Of a stretch of 46,788 bases of DNA, positions 39,956-46,788 are shown in pieces. A program made the position numbers and the translations under genes. The notes beneath the pieces are model-generated. The model worked only from the letters and a program-made list of their open reading frames with translations, searched no databases and had not been told where the DNA came from. Origin of the DNA: JANMOK01 sp031415055 (lineage in GTDB: Bacteria; Pseudomonadota; Alphaproteobacteria; Rhodobacterales; Rhodobacteraceae); contig JANOQZ010000007.1 in NCBI GenBank assembly GCA_031415055.1, forward strand, positions 1 to 46,788, given 5' to 3'. Within the stretch, counting starts at the first letter, position 1; each line of letters begins with the position of its first letter.

Positions 39956-40989
39956 ATTGCGGCGATAAGCGCGTCAATTTCGGCGTCGGTGGTGCACCAG
40001 TTGCAGACCAGACGGGCGGATATAGCTTCAGAATCCGACCCTTCCAGCGACTGACTTTCGGGCCAAAGATAGTATTTTGCCCCCATTTCTTGCGCCTTTT
40101 TGTGACCCGAACGCGGCCATCGGGCGAAAACCATGTTGGCATGGGTCTTGTGGGTGAGCGACGCGCCGGGGATTTGTGCGATGGCGTTTGACAGTTTCGT
40201 TGCCGCATTGTTGGCTTTGTTTGCCAGTTCCAGCCACAAATCGTCCGTCAAATAGGCGTCCATTTGCGCCGATAAGAAGCGGTGTTTCGAGAATAAATGC
40301 GCCCCACGTTTGCGGCGCAACTCAAACTCCCACGCTTTCACGGGGTCGAACAGGACGACCGCTTCGACGCCCAGCAGGCCATTCTTGGTGCCGCCAAACG
40401 ACAGGACATCGACGCCGGATTTCCAAGTGGCTTCGGCGGGGGTGCAACCTTGGGTGACAAGCGCATTGGTGAAGCGGGCACCGTCCATGTGCACCGGAAT
40501 GCCCGCGATTTTGGCCAGTTCGGCGATTTCCTTTGGACTATAAGTTGTGCCAAGTTCGGTGGCGTTGCTGATGGAAAGCGCCCCGCGCTGCACGCCGTGA
40601 ACACCGTTGGTTCCGGTGTTTTCCGTCGCCAAGGCCAGCAATTTCGGGTCGATTTTTGCGCTTGCACCGTCAATCAGCGTCAGCTTGGCACCGCCGGTAA
40701 AAAACTCTGGCGCGGCGCATTCATCAACCGCGACATGGGCGCTGCGATGGCAATAGATCGTCGCCCAAGGCGGACAGAGCAGCGACAGTCCAAGCGCGTT
40801 GGCGGCGGTGCCGGTGGCCACCAGATAAACGGCGGCTTGGGGGGCTTCGAAGATGGTGCGGATTTTGGCGGTGACGCTTTCCATGATGGCATCAGCGCCA
40901 TAAGAGTTCGCGTAACCTTGGTTGGCTTTGGCAATGGCCTCGATAATTTGCGGCGCGGCGGGACCGGCGTTGTCGGACGTGAACCACAT
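39946..40989 (-). CDS. ltaE: Low-specificity L-threonine aldolase
   Basis: This pyridoxal-phosphate enzyme cleaves threonine or related beta-hydroxy amino acids to glycine and an aldehyde. It is 347 residues from the ATG at 40989. The start is FTSDNAGPAAPQIIEAI with the SDNA motif, followed by VYLVATGTAANALGLSLLC (phosphate loop), IPVHMDGARFTNAL with the cofactor Asp, and LSFGGTKNGLLGVEAVVLF holding the Schiff-base Lys (about 202). A GTG one codon upstream is possible. Its ATG shares one base with the YcgN stop (TGATG), so it is coupled to ycgN and ribF upstream. Confidence 0.9.
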   Translation of the reverse strand: MWFTSDNAGPAAPQIIEAIAKANQGYANSYGADAIMESVTAKIRTIFEAPQAAVYLVATGTAANALGLSLLCPPWATIYCHRSAHVAVDECAAPEFFTGGAKLTLIDGASAKIDPKLLALATENTGTNGVHGVQRGALSISNATELGTTYSPKEIAELAKIAGIPVHMDGARFTNALVTQGCTPAEATWKSGVDVLSFGGTKNGLLGVEAVVLFDPVKAWEFELRRKRGAHLFSKHRFLSAQMDAYLTDDLWLELANKANNAATKLSNAIAQIPGASLTHKTHANMVFARWPRSGHKKAQEMGAKYYLWPESQSLEGSDSEAISARLVCNWCTTDAEIDALIAAIQT

Positions 40990-41441
40990 CACAGCATCCC
41001 TTCGATCACGTGGTTTTCGAGTTCATCTTCGGGCACCTCGAATTCGGGCGTGGTTTGGCCACGGACCGAGATTTTGGCGATGTGGACGCTGTCGGGATTG
41101 CCGGTTATCAGCGGGTGCCAAGGGTAGAGTGGCTTGCCCCCTGCCAGCAGTTTATAAGCGCAAGTGGCGGGCATCCATTCGATGGTGCTGTCCAAATTAT
41201 CGGGCCGGATCACCACACAGCCGCGGACCAGTTGCTTGCGCAGAGCGTAGTTGCCGCAGCGACAGGTTTGGTCGTCAAACAGGCGACACGCGACCGAGGT
41301 GTATTTGACTTGGCCCGTGTCTTCGTCTTCCAGCTTGATCAGGCAGCATTTACCGCAACCATCGCACAAAGCTTCCCATTCCGGGCGGGTCATTTCGTCG
41401 AGCGGGATGGTTTCCCAAAAGCGTGGGCGAAGGTCGGTCAT
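40989..41441 (-). CDS. YcgN / UPF0260 cysteine-cluster protein
   Basis: This is a small protein of the YcgN (UPF0260) family, 150 residues, with unknown function. The family mark is a Cys cluster, seen here in EALCDGCGKCCLIKLEDEDTG (about residues 20-40) and ACRLFDDQTCRCGNYALR, which suggests metal or Fe-S binding. The C-terminal part has WMPATCAYKLLAGGKPLYPWHPLITGNPDSVH, also conserved. ATG at 41441 overlaps the ribF stop by ATGA; the frame also opens further upstream at 41477, but that start would lie within ribF. It sits in a coupled leftward group of HAD hydrolase, ribF, ycgN, and threonine aldolase. Confidence 0.87.
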   Translation of the reverse strand: MTDLRPRFWETIPLDEMTRPEWEALCDGCGKCCLIKLEDEDTGQVKYTSVACRLFDDQTCRCGNYALRKQLVRGCVVIRPDNLDSTIEWMPATCAYKLLAGGKPLYPWHPLITGNPDSVHIAKISVRGQTTPEFEVPEDELENHVIEGML

Positions 41442-42379
41442 CGCGTCTGGGCCAAGATGGCGCGGGCTTGCACGCAATCTTGGTTGATTTGAGCGATGAG
41501 GGTTTCGACAGAGTCGAAGTTCATTTCGGGGCGTTGGAAGGCGACCAATCCGACCGAAGCTTCGGCATGGTAAAGGTCGCCGGTGAAGTCAAAGATATAG
41601 ACTTCAAGGTTGGGGGTATTGCCGCCAAACATCGGGCGCACACCGATGGAGGCCACGCCGCAAAAACGGCCTTGACGCGGGCCGTCAATGACTTCGACGA
41701 TCACAGCATAGACGCCAAAACGCGGCAGGTGCAGGCCGTCCAGCTTGATGTTTATGGTGGGGAAACCAAGTTCGCGTCCGCGTTTTTCACCGTGTTGAAC
41801 CATGCCTTCGATGTGATGCAAATGGCCCAGCATGCGGGTGGCGTCTTCGGGGTGGCCATTGCTTAATGCTTGACGGATGGCGGTCGACGAAAAGTCGCCT
41901 TTTGTATCGGAGACTAGTGGTGCAATGGTGACGCCGAAGCCAAGATCAGGGCCCAAAGATTTGAGCAAGTTCGCGTCGCCTGAGCGGCCTTTGCCAAACC
42001 GGAAATCTTCGCCGATGACAAGGTGACGAATTCCAAGGCCGCTGGCCAGAACATCGCGGGCAAAGCTTTCGGCGGATAGGTTGGCGAGATTGGCGTTGAA
42101 CGGGATTTTGTAAAGCTGTTGGACGCCGAGTTTTTCCAAACGATGGGCGCGAGATTCCGCGTTCATCAAGCGGAATGCAGGGGCATTCGGCGTAAAGAAT
42201 TGGCGCGGATGTGGTTCGAAGGTGATGACGCCAAGTGGGGCGTTGAGTTCACCGGCAGCGGCGCGGGCCAGCGCGATGACGGATTGGTGGCCAAGGTGGA
42301 CGCCGTCAAAATTGCCAAGTGCGACGGATGCGCCTTGGTGTTCGGGCGCAATTCCCGTGTAGGTTTGGTGGCGTTTCAC
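41438..42379 (-). CDS. ribF: Riboflavin kinase / FAD synthetase
   Basis: RibF converts riboflavin to FMN and then FAD in the cytoplasm. The bifunctional protein is 313 residues. The N-terminal adenylyltransferase half has VALGNFDGVHLGHQSVIALA, the HxGH nucleotide-binding motif, then TFEPHPRQFF and HLVIGEDFRFGKGRSGD. The C-terminal kinase half begins near GHLHHIEGMVQHGEKRGRELGFPTINI, with GVYAVIVEV, ASIGVRPMFGGNTPNLEVYIFDF and the flavin-binding end. It overlaps both its upstream HAD hydrolase neighbour and ycgN by four bases. Confidence 0.95.
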   Translation of the reverse strand: MKRHQTYTGIAPEHQGASVALGNFDGVHLGHQSVIALARAAAGELNAPLGVITFEPHPRQFFTPNAPAFRLMNAESRAHRLEKLGVQQLYKIPFNANLANLSAESFARDVLASGLGIRHLVIGEDFRFGKGRSGDANLLKSLGPDLGFGVTIAPLVSDTKGDFSSTAIRQALSNGHPEDATRMLGHLHHIEGMVQHGEKRGRELGFPTINIKLDGLHLPRFGVYAVIVEVIDGPRQGRFCGVASIGVRPMFGGNTPNLEVYIFDFTGDLYHAEASVGLVAFQRPEMNFDSVETLIAQINQDCVQARAILAQTR

Positions 42380-43224
42380 CGCAACTTGCCCATCGCATGG
42401 GTTACAGACAATTGATGTTGGGTCAGAAAGGCATCCAGCATGGATTGGTCTGGGTTTGCGCCCGTTGTTCCAGTTTCCAGCGCTGCGATGCCACCGGTGA
42501 TGAACAACGTATCCAAATCTTCGCCAATGCCACCGGCGATGTCGGTGTGGATCCCATCACCGATGCACAGGATGTTGGCATCGGGACCCAGGTCGGACAG
42601 GCGATTGCGGGCGAGGTTATAGATGGGAGAATGCGGTTTACCGAAATAGAAGCTTTGGCCGCCGATGTCTGTGTAAGCGGCAGCCAATGCACCGGCGCAG
42701 AAAATGCGGCGCTCGCCCACATCGACCACAATATCGGGGTTGGCGCAGAGGAATTTGAGGCCACGATTTTTGGCATGAAGCAAGATCGCGCGGTAATTTT
42801 CCGGCGTTTCTGTGCGATCATCGACAAGCCCCGTGCAAACGACACCGTCGGCTTGGTCCAGAGGAACACGGTCGATGCTGGTGCCGCGGAAAAACGTTAG
42901 GTCGCGGTCGGGGCCGATGAAATAGACTTTTCGCCCGAATAGGCCCGCTACCATCGCGTCTTGGGCGGCATCGCCCGATGTGACGATGAAATCGTAACAA
43001 TCGTCTGGTGCGCCCAAAGTGGCCAATTGACGTGCAACATCGGCATTCGGACGGGCGGCGTTAGTGAGCAGAACGACTTTGCCACCGGTATTTCGATAGG
43101 TTTGCAGCGCCTTTACTGCATCGGGATAAACCTGTTTGCCATTGTGCAAACAACCCCAAAGATCGACGAAGAGCGCATGGTAGCGGGCGGAAACTTCCGA
43201 CAATGCGCCGATGATTTGGGTCAT
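42376..43224 (-). CDS. TIGR01459-family HAD hydrolase
   Basis: This is a HAD-superfamily IIA hydrolase of the TIGR01459 group, 282 residues. Motif I is FVDLWGCLHNGKQVYPDA (Asp21, with Trp in place of the usual second Asp), as in its family. VVLLTNAARPNADVARQL is motif II, FGKPHSPIYNLARNRL contains the motif III Lys, and ILCIGDGIHTDIAGGIGEDLDTLFITGG is motif IV. The natural substrate is unknown; other IIA members act on phosphosugars and nucleotides. It starts at the ATG at 43224 overlapping the ppaC stop codon by ATGA and overlaps ribF downstream, so the run is one transcription unit. Confidence 0.88.
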   Translation of the reverse strand: MTQIIGALSEVSARYHALFVDLWGCLHNGKQVYPDAVKALQTYRNTGGKVVLLTNAARPNADVARQLATLGAPDDCYDFIVTSGDAAQDAMVAGLFGRKVYFIGPDRDLTFFRGTSIDRVPLDQADGVVCTGLVDDRTETPENYRAILLHAKNRGLKFLCANPDIVVDVGERRIFCAGALAAAYTDIGGQSFYFGKPHSPIYNLARNRLSDLGPDANILCIGDGIHTDIAGGIGEDLDTLFITGGIAALETGTTGANPDQSMLDAFLTQHQLSVTHAMGKLR

Positions 43225-44141
43225 AGTTTCAGGTTCGGGATGATCTGTTTCTTGCGGCTCATGATACCGGGCAGCACGACAGTGTCACCGTTGACCGTCG
43301 CGCCGAAGGATTTTTCGGCGATGGTTTTAACCAAGTCGTTGGGTACTAGAAGCGTGGCTTCTTCGCGCAAGATGTCGACGACGAACAGCAGAACTTGGTC
43401 CGCGCGATCTTCGATTGCCACGGCGGGCATGGCGGCCATCAGACTGTCTTTGCGGTCAAGAACAACTTTTGGTGCCGTTGTTTCCAGCACAGAAACCCGG
43501 AATTGCTTGCCGTCGATTTCGTATTCTTTGCTGTCCATGCGCAGCAATTCGGCGTCGGAAAAGGCTGACACATCGGATTTAGCGGCGAACATTTCAGCGG
43601 AATAGGCAGGTATGGAAATGCCCAAATCCTTGGCCAAACTCTCGGCCACAGCCTTGTCGTGCGGCGTTGTCGTAGGCGAGCGGAATTCAAGCGTATCAGA
43701 CAGGATGCACGACAGCATTGCGCCTTTGATCTCACGCGGCATCTTTGTCACGTCTGCACCCATCAAATCGTGCATGATCGTTGCGGTGCAGGCCAAAGGG
43801 CGGATGGTGATGTCGATGGGCGTGTTGGTTTTCAGCCCACCTTGCAGTAGGTGATGGTCGATGACGCCGATGATTTGGGCGTCGTTGATCGAAGGCGGCA
43901 ACTCGGCGACATTGTTGGTGTCGATGATGACAACCTGATCTTCGGCGGACACATCGGCGATGATTTCGGGTTTTGGCAAGTTCCAGTGTTTCAGCACGAA
44001 CAACGCTTCGGTATTGGGTTCGCCTAGCAATTTGGCTTCGGCGGGCGTGTTTTTCACGGAGCTAAGATACCAAGCCCAAATGATGGCCGAACCGGTTGAA
44101 TCGGTATCGGGGGATTTGTGGCCGAAAACTTTGATACTCAT
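43221..44141 (-). CDS. ppaC: Manganese-dependent inorganic pyrophosphatase (family II)
   Basis: PpaC splits pyrophosphate, pulling biosynthetic reactions forward, and is a DHH-family enzyme that uses Mn2+ or Co2+. The protein is 306 residues. Start motif: VFGHKSPDTDSTGSA with metal ligands His8, Asp12 and Asp14. Further metal motifs are VVIIDTNN and IGVIDHHLLQGG (the DHH triad). The C-terminal DHHA2-type domain ends with LVPNDLVKTIAEKSFGATVNGDTVVLPGIMSRKKQIIP, where SRKKQ holds the substrate-binding Arg and Lys residues. It is the first gene of the leftward run with the HAD hydrolase and ribF, and is divergent from groES. Confidence 0.94.
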   Translation of the reverse strand: MSIKVFGHKSPDTDSTGSAIIWAWYLSSVKNTPAEAKLLGEPNTEALFVLKHWNLPKPEIIADVSAEDQVVIIDTNNVAELPPSINDAQIIGVIDHHLLQGGLKTNTPIDITIRPLACTATIMHDLMGADVTKMPREIKGAMLSCILSDTLEFRSPTTTPHDKAVAESLAKDLGISIPAYSAEMFAAKSDVSAFSDAELLRMDSKEYEIDGKQFRVSVLETTAPKVVLDRKDSLMAAMPAVAIEDRADQVLLFVVDILREEATLLVPNDLVKTIAEKSFGATVNGDTVVLPGIMSRKKQIIPNLKL

Positions 44142-44254
44142 GTCGATAGGTCCAATCGCGAATGGCGGAAATCGCGGTCCTTATACGGGCGCAAGTGCTG
44201 TGATGGAAGGGACGGATTGCCGCGTTTATTGTGCAATTTTCGCGCTGTCAGTGG

Positions 44255-44283
44255 TTGACTTGGAACCGCTTGCACCCTAAATG
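44255..44283 (+). promoter_or_regulatory. Promoter of groES-groEL
   Basis: TTGACT (44255-44260), a 17-base spacer and TAAATG (44278-44283) form a good vegetative-type promoter, directly before the CIRCE element. The transcription start would lie near the CIRCE left arm. Confidence 0.65.
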
Positions 44284-44290
44284 CACGCCA

Positions 44291-44317
44291 CTAGCACTCA
44301 CCCAAGGGGAGTGCTAA
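44291..44317. promoter_or_regulatory. CIRCE element (HrcA operator)
   Basis: CTAGCACTC (44291-44299), nine bases and GAGTGCTAA (44309-44317) match the CIRCE inverted repeat TTAGCACTC-N9-GAGTGCTAA with a single mismatch at the first base. HrcA binds CIRCE and represses chaperonin genes at normal temperature. It lies directly downstream of the promoter and before groES. Confidence 0.93.
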
Positions 44318-44360
44318 TTCCAAAGACCAACCAAGTTGGAAAACGCAAGGGAGCGCATCC

Positions 44361-44648
44361 ATGAAATTTACACCATTGCACGATCGCGTGCTGGTTCGCC
44401 GCATCGAAGGCGAAGAAAAAACTGCTGGCGGGTTGATTATCCCCGATAGCGCCAAGGAAAAACCGTCGGAAGGCGAAATCATCGCGGTCGGCGATGGTGC
44501 CCGTGACGAAGACGGCAAGCGGATCAAGATGGACGACAAAAAAGGCGACAAGATCCTGTTCGGCAAATGGTCGGGAACCGAGATCAAGCTCGACGGCAAA
44601 GACCTGCTGATCATGAAAGAAAGCGACGTGCTCGGCATCTTGGCCTGA
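44361..44648 (+). CDS. groS: Co-chaperonin GroES
   Basis: GroES is the heptameric lid of the GroEL chaperonin and gives the folding chamber its cap. It is 95 residues, the normal length. Features are KFTPLHDRVLVRRIEGEEKTAGGLIIPDSAKEKP, where the EEKTAGGLIIP segment is the mobile loop that binds GroEL, then GEIIAVGDGARDEDG and FGKWSGTEIKLDGKDLLIMKESDVLGIL. AGGGAG ahead of the ATG is the ribosome binding site. The CIRCE element and promoter upstream make it HrcA-controlled and heat-inducible. groEL follows after a 40-base gap. Confidence 0.98.
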   Translation: MKFTPLHDRVLVRRIEGEEKTAGGLIIPDSAKEKPSEGEIIAVGDGARDEDGKRIKMDDKKGDKILFGKWSGTEIKLDGKDLLIMKESDVLGILA

Positions 44649-44688
44649 GCGCATCACCCTATAACCCGAAATTCAGGAGTGCTGAAAA

Positions 44689-46347
44689 ATGGCTTCCAAA
44701 GAAGTTAAGTTCAATACCGATGCCCGCAACCGCATGCTGCGCGGTGTGGATATTCTGGCCAATGCTGTAAAAGTGACGCTGGGGCCAAAAGGCCGCAACG
44801 TTGTGCTTGATAAATCCTTTGGCGCGCCGCGCATCACCAAAGACGGGGTGACGGTTGCCAAGGAAATCGAACTGGAAGACAAGTTCGAGAATATGGGCGC
44901 CCAGATGGTGAAGGAAGTCGCTTCCCGCACCCACGACACCGCCGGCGACGGCACCACCACCGCGGTTGTTCTGGCCCAAGCGCTGCTGCGCGAAGGCATG
45001 AAATCGGTCGCTGCGGGCATGAACCCGATGGACCTGAAACGCGGCATTGATGCCGCCGTCACCGCTGTCGTTGCCAGCATCAAGAAACAGTCGCGCCCGG
45101 TCAAAGACTCCGACGAAGTGGCGCAGGTTGGCACTATCTCGGCCAACGGCGAAACCGAAATCGGCCGCCAGATTGCCGATGCAATGCAGAAAGTCGGCAA
45201 CGAAGGTGTGATCACCGTCGAAGAAAACAAGGGTCTGGTCACCGAGACCGAAGTCGTCGAAGGCATGCAGTTCGACCGCGGTTATCTGTCGCCGTATTTC
45301 ATCACCAATGCCGACAAGATGCAGGCCGATCTGGAAGATGTGCTGATCTTGCTGCACGAGAAAAAACTGTCGTCGTTGCAGCCGATGGTGCCGCTTCTGG
45401 AAGCGGTCATCCAAACGGGCAAAACGCAGCTGATCATAGCTGAATATGTCGATGGCGAGGCTTTGGCGACGCTGGTTGTCAACAAGCTGCGCGGCGGCCT
45501 GAAAGTGGCTGCGGTAAAAGCGCCGGGTTTTGGTGATCGTCGCAAAGCCATGTTGCAGGACATCGCGGTTCTGACCGGTGGTCAGGTGATTTCCGAAGAT
45601 CTGGGCATGAAACTCGAAAATGTCGGCATCGACATGCTGGGCAAATCCAAGAAAATCTCGATCGACAAAGATAACACCACGATCATCGATGGTTCGGGCA
45701 ACAAAAAAGAAATCGCTGCCCGCGTCGCCCAGATCAGGCAGCAGATCGAGGAAACCACCTCGGATTACGACAAAGAAAAACTGCAGGAACGTCTGGCCAA
45801 GCTGGCCGGCGGTGTTGCGGTGATCCGGGTCGGCGGCCACACCGAGATCGAAGTGAAAGAGCGCAAGGACCGCGTTGACGATGCGTTGAACGCCACCCGC
45901 GCTGCAGTTCAAGAGGGTGTTGTTGTTGGTGGCGGTGTCGCCCTTGTGACCGCTGCGAAGACGCTGACAAAACTGAAAGGCGCCAATGCCGATCAGGATG
46001 CGGGCATCGCCATCGTTCGCCGGGCACTGGAAGCGCCGCTGCGCCAGATCGCCGACAATGCCGGCGTTGATGGTGCGGTTGTCGCCGGCAAAATCCGCGA
46101 AAGCAACGATACCAACTTTGGTTTCAACGCGCAGACCGAAGAATATGGCGACATGTTCAAGTTCGGCGTCATTGATCCGGCCAAGGTCGTGCGCACCGCG
46201 CTGGAAGACGCAGCCTCGGTTGCCGGTCTTCTGATCACCACCGAAGCGATGATCGCTGACAGGCCAGAGCCGAAAGGCCATGGCGCTGGCGGCGGCATGG
46301 GCGGCGGCGGCATGGGTGGCATGGGCGGCATGGACGGGATGATGTGA
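44689..46347 (+). CDS. groL: Chaperonin GroEL
   Basis: GroEL is the 14-subunit ATP-dependent folding chamber of the cytoplasm. The protein is 552 residues. Features are LRGVDILANAVKVTLGPKGRNVVLDKSFGAPRITKDGVTVAKEIE at the start, DTAGDGTTTAVVLAQALL with the ATP-binding Asp and Thr residues, GYLSPYFITNADKM in the apical domain, LRGGLKVAAVKAPGFGDRRKAML, and the C-terminal Gly-Met repeat (GGGMGGMGGMDGMM). AGGAG precedes its ATG. It is co-transcribed with groS under CIRCE control. A terminator follows 24 bases after the stop. Confidence 0.98.
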   Translation: MASKEVKFNTDARNRMLRGVDILANAVKVTLGPKGRNVVLDKSFGAPRITKDGVTVAKEIELEDKFENMGAQMVKEVASRTHDTAGDGTTTAVVLAQALLREGMKSVAAGMNPMDLKRGIDAAVTAVVASIKKQSRPVKDSDEVAQVGTISANGETEIGRQIADAMQKVGNEGVITVEENKGLVTETEVVEGMQFDRGYLSPYFITNADKMQADLEDVLILLHEKKLSSLQPMVPLLEAVIQTGKTQLIIAEYVDGEALATLVVNKLRGGLKVAAVKAPGFGDRRKAMLQDIAVLTGGQVISEDLGMKLENVGIDMLGKSKKISIDKDNTTIIDGSGNKKEIAARVAQIRQQIEETTSDYDKEKLQERLAKLAGGVAVIRVGGHTEIEVKERKDRVDDALNATRAAVQEGVVVGGGVALVTAAKTLTKLKGANADQDAGIAIVRRALEAPLRQIADNAGVDGAVVAGKIRESNDTNFGFNAQTEEYGDMFKFGVIDPAKVVRTALEDAASVAGLLITTEAMIADRPEPKGHGAGGGMGGGGMGGMGGMDGMM

Positions 46348-46371
46348 TCCTGATGCCTTGACGTGCTTGAA

Positions 46372-46400
46372 ACGGGGGGCCTTGGCCCTCCGTTTTCGTT
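46372..46400 (+). terminator. Rho-independent terminator of the groESL operon
   Basis: ACGGGGGGCC (46372-46381) pairs with GGCCCTCCGT (46384-46393), one G-T pair apart from perfect, with a TT loop, then TTTCGTTT. It lies 24 bases after the groL stop and ends that operon. Confidence 0.8.
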
Positions 46401-46461
46401 TGCAGTGATGCGTTTGGCAAAACATGCCAATTCGGATATCACCGGCACAATCTGCGGACAT

Positions 46462-46788
46462 ATGGCGGAAAGTAATCCTTTGCCAACTGTGATTGTCGAC
46501 CCTTCCAAGGTGCGTGAGTTTGCCGATGGTGCCGGCTTTTACCTTTGGCTGTCACAGCACCACGTCAACGAAAACGAGTTGTGGATCAAAATGCACAAGG
46601 TCGGTTCGGGTTTGAAATCGATCAATTGGGCGCAGGCTATCGACGCGGCTTTGTGCTGGGGTTGGATCGATGGAATCCGCAAGAGCTTTGACGACAAAAG
46701 TTTCCTGCAACGCTATACTCCGCGCGGGCGGAAAAGCACTTGGAGCATGATCAACGTCAACAACGTTGCGCGGTTGATTGCCGAGGGT
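46462..46788 (+). CDS. YdeI / OmpD-associated family protein, right end cut
   Basis: The window ends inside this gene; 109 codons are visible. It belongs to the YdeI family (also called OmpD-associated or bacteriocin-protection proteins), of uncertain function. The pattern is EFADGAGFYLWLSQHHVNENELWIKMHKVGSGLKSINWAQAIDAALCWGWIDGIRKSFDD, then FLQRYTPRGRKSTWSMINVNNV, where ALCWGWIDG and QRYTPRxxxSxWS are the family marks. The start is uncertain: ATG at 46462 is drawn, but an in-frame ATG at 46408 adds 18 residues and neither has a good ribosome binding site. It follows the groEL terminator. Confidence 0.82.
   Translation, partial: MAESNPLPTVIVDPSKVREFADGAGFYLWLSQHHVNENELWIKMHKVGSGLKSINWAQAIDAALCWGWIDGIRKSFDDKSFLQRYTPRGRKSTWSMINVNNVARLIAEG

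Noticed and set aside
44659..46461. Very long open frame (600 codons) antisense to groEL
   Set aside because: It is a by-product of high-GC codon use in the strongly conserved groL gene; its product has no recognisable domain and spans the groL terminator.
1..46788. CRISPR array, prophage or defence island
   Set aside because: No spaced direct repeats, phage structural genes, or restriction, toxin or nuclease families were recognised in either strand.

Overview
This window looks like a chromosome segment of an alphaproteobacterium, most likely a member of the Rhodobacterales. The basis is gene content and protein style: a CIRCE-controlled groES-groEL pair, a family II pyrophosphatase, a TIGR01459 HAD / ribF / YcgN / threonine aldolase run with overlapping stop and start codons, a YcjX-GNAT-YcjF cluster, and alpha-type IleS and TruA. 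I infer the order from these families; no database search was possible.

Layout. (1) About 1-3.1 kb is a scarred region: an ExoD-like membrane protein, a structured and terminator-bearing non-coding stretch, a C-terminal relic of a serine recombinase, one conserved hypothetical gene and some 700 bases with no recognisable gene. (2) About 3.1-20.2 kb is a carbohydrate-utilisation block with three modules. The first is a ribose-type ABC transporter (binding protein, double ATPase, two permeases). The second is a leftward cluster of GntR regulator, ROK kinase, SIS-domain sugar isomerase/deaminase-like protein and GMC oxidoreductase, followed by a truncated small ORF and an IS6-family transposase remnant. 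The third is a rightward operon of MalE/F/G-type transporter, LacI regulator, GH127 (beta-L-arabinofuranosidase-type) hydrolase and MsmX/UgpC-type ATPase, preceded by two LacI-type palindromes. Between modules two and three lies the leader of a lost binding-protein gene beside GntR-type operator repeats. (3) From about 20.8 kb on the content looks like core genome: a small SnoaL-like protein, an FAD monooxygenase overlapping a large DUF2339 membrane protein tail to tail, YcjF, a GNAT acetyltransferase, YcjX, truA, uxuA, kynU, ileS, a DMT permease with two cobalamin genes, a GST, the ComM/YifB ATPase, an exported intradiol-dioxygenase-like protein, threonine aldolase, YcgN, ribF, a HAD hydrolase, ppaC, groES-groEL, and a YdeI-family gene cut by the right edge.

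How the genes work together. The sugar block would import oligosaccharides or glycosides and process them inside the cell. Module three is the most coherent: uptake, ATP supply, hydrolysis and LacI control in one operon. Module two couples a sugar kinase with an SIS enzyme under a GntR/UTRA regulator, a combination also known from amino-sugar and Amadori-compound pathways; the substrate cannot be read from sequence. Recombinase, IS and truncated-gene relics beside or inside the block suggest it was acquired and later trimmed.

I found no wholly new system that I can defend. The observations most worth checking are the structured RNA candidate near 1.13-1.23 kb, the GMC/SIS/ROK/GntR module with its lost transporter, the paired LacI-type operators before the GH127 operon, and an isolated perfect LacI-type palindrome near 34.7 kb.
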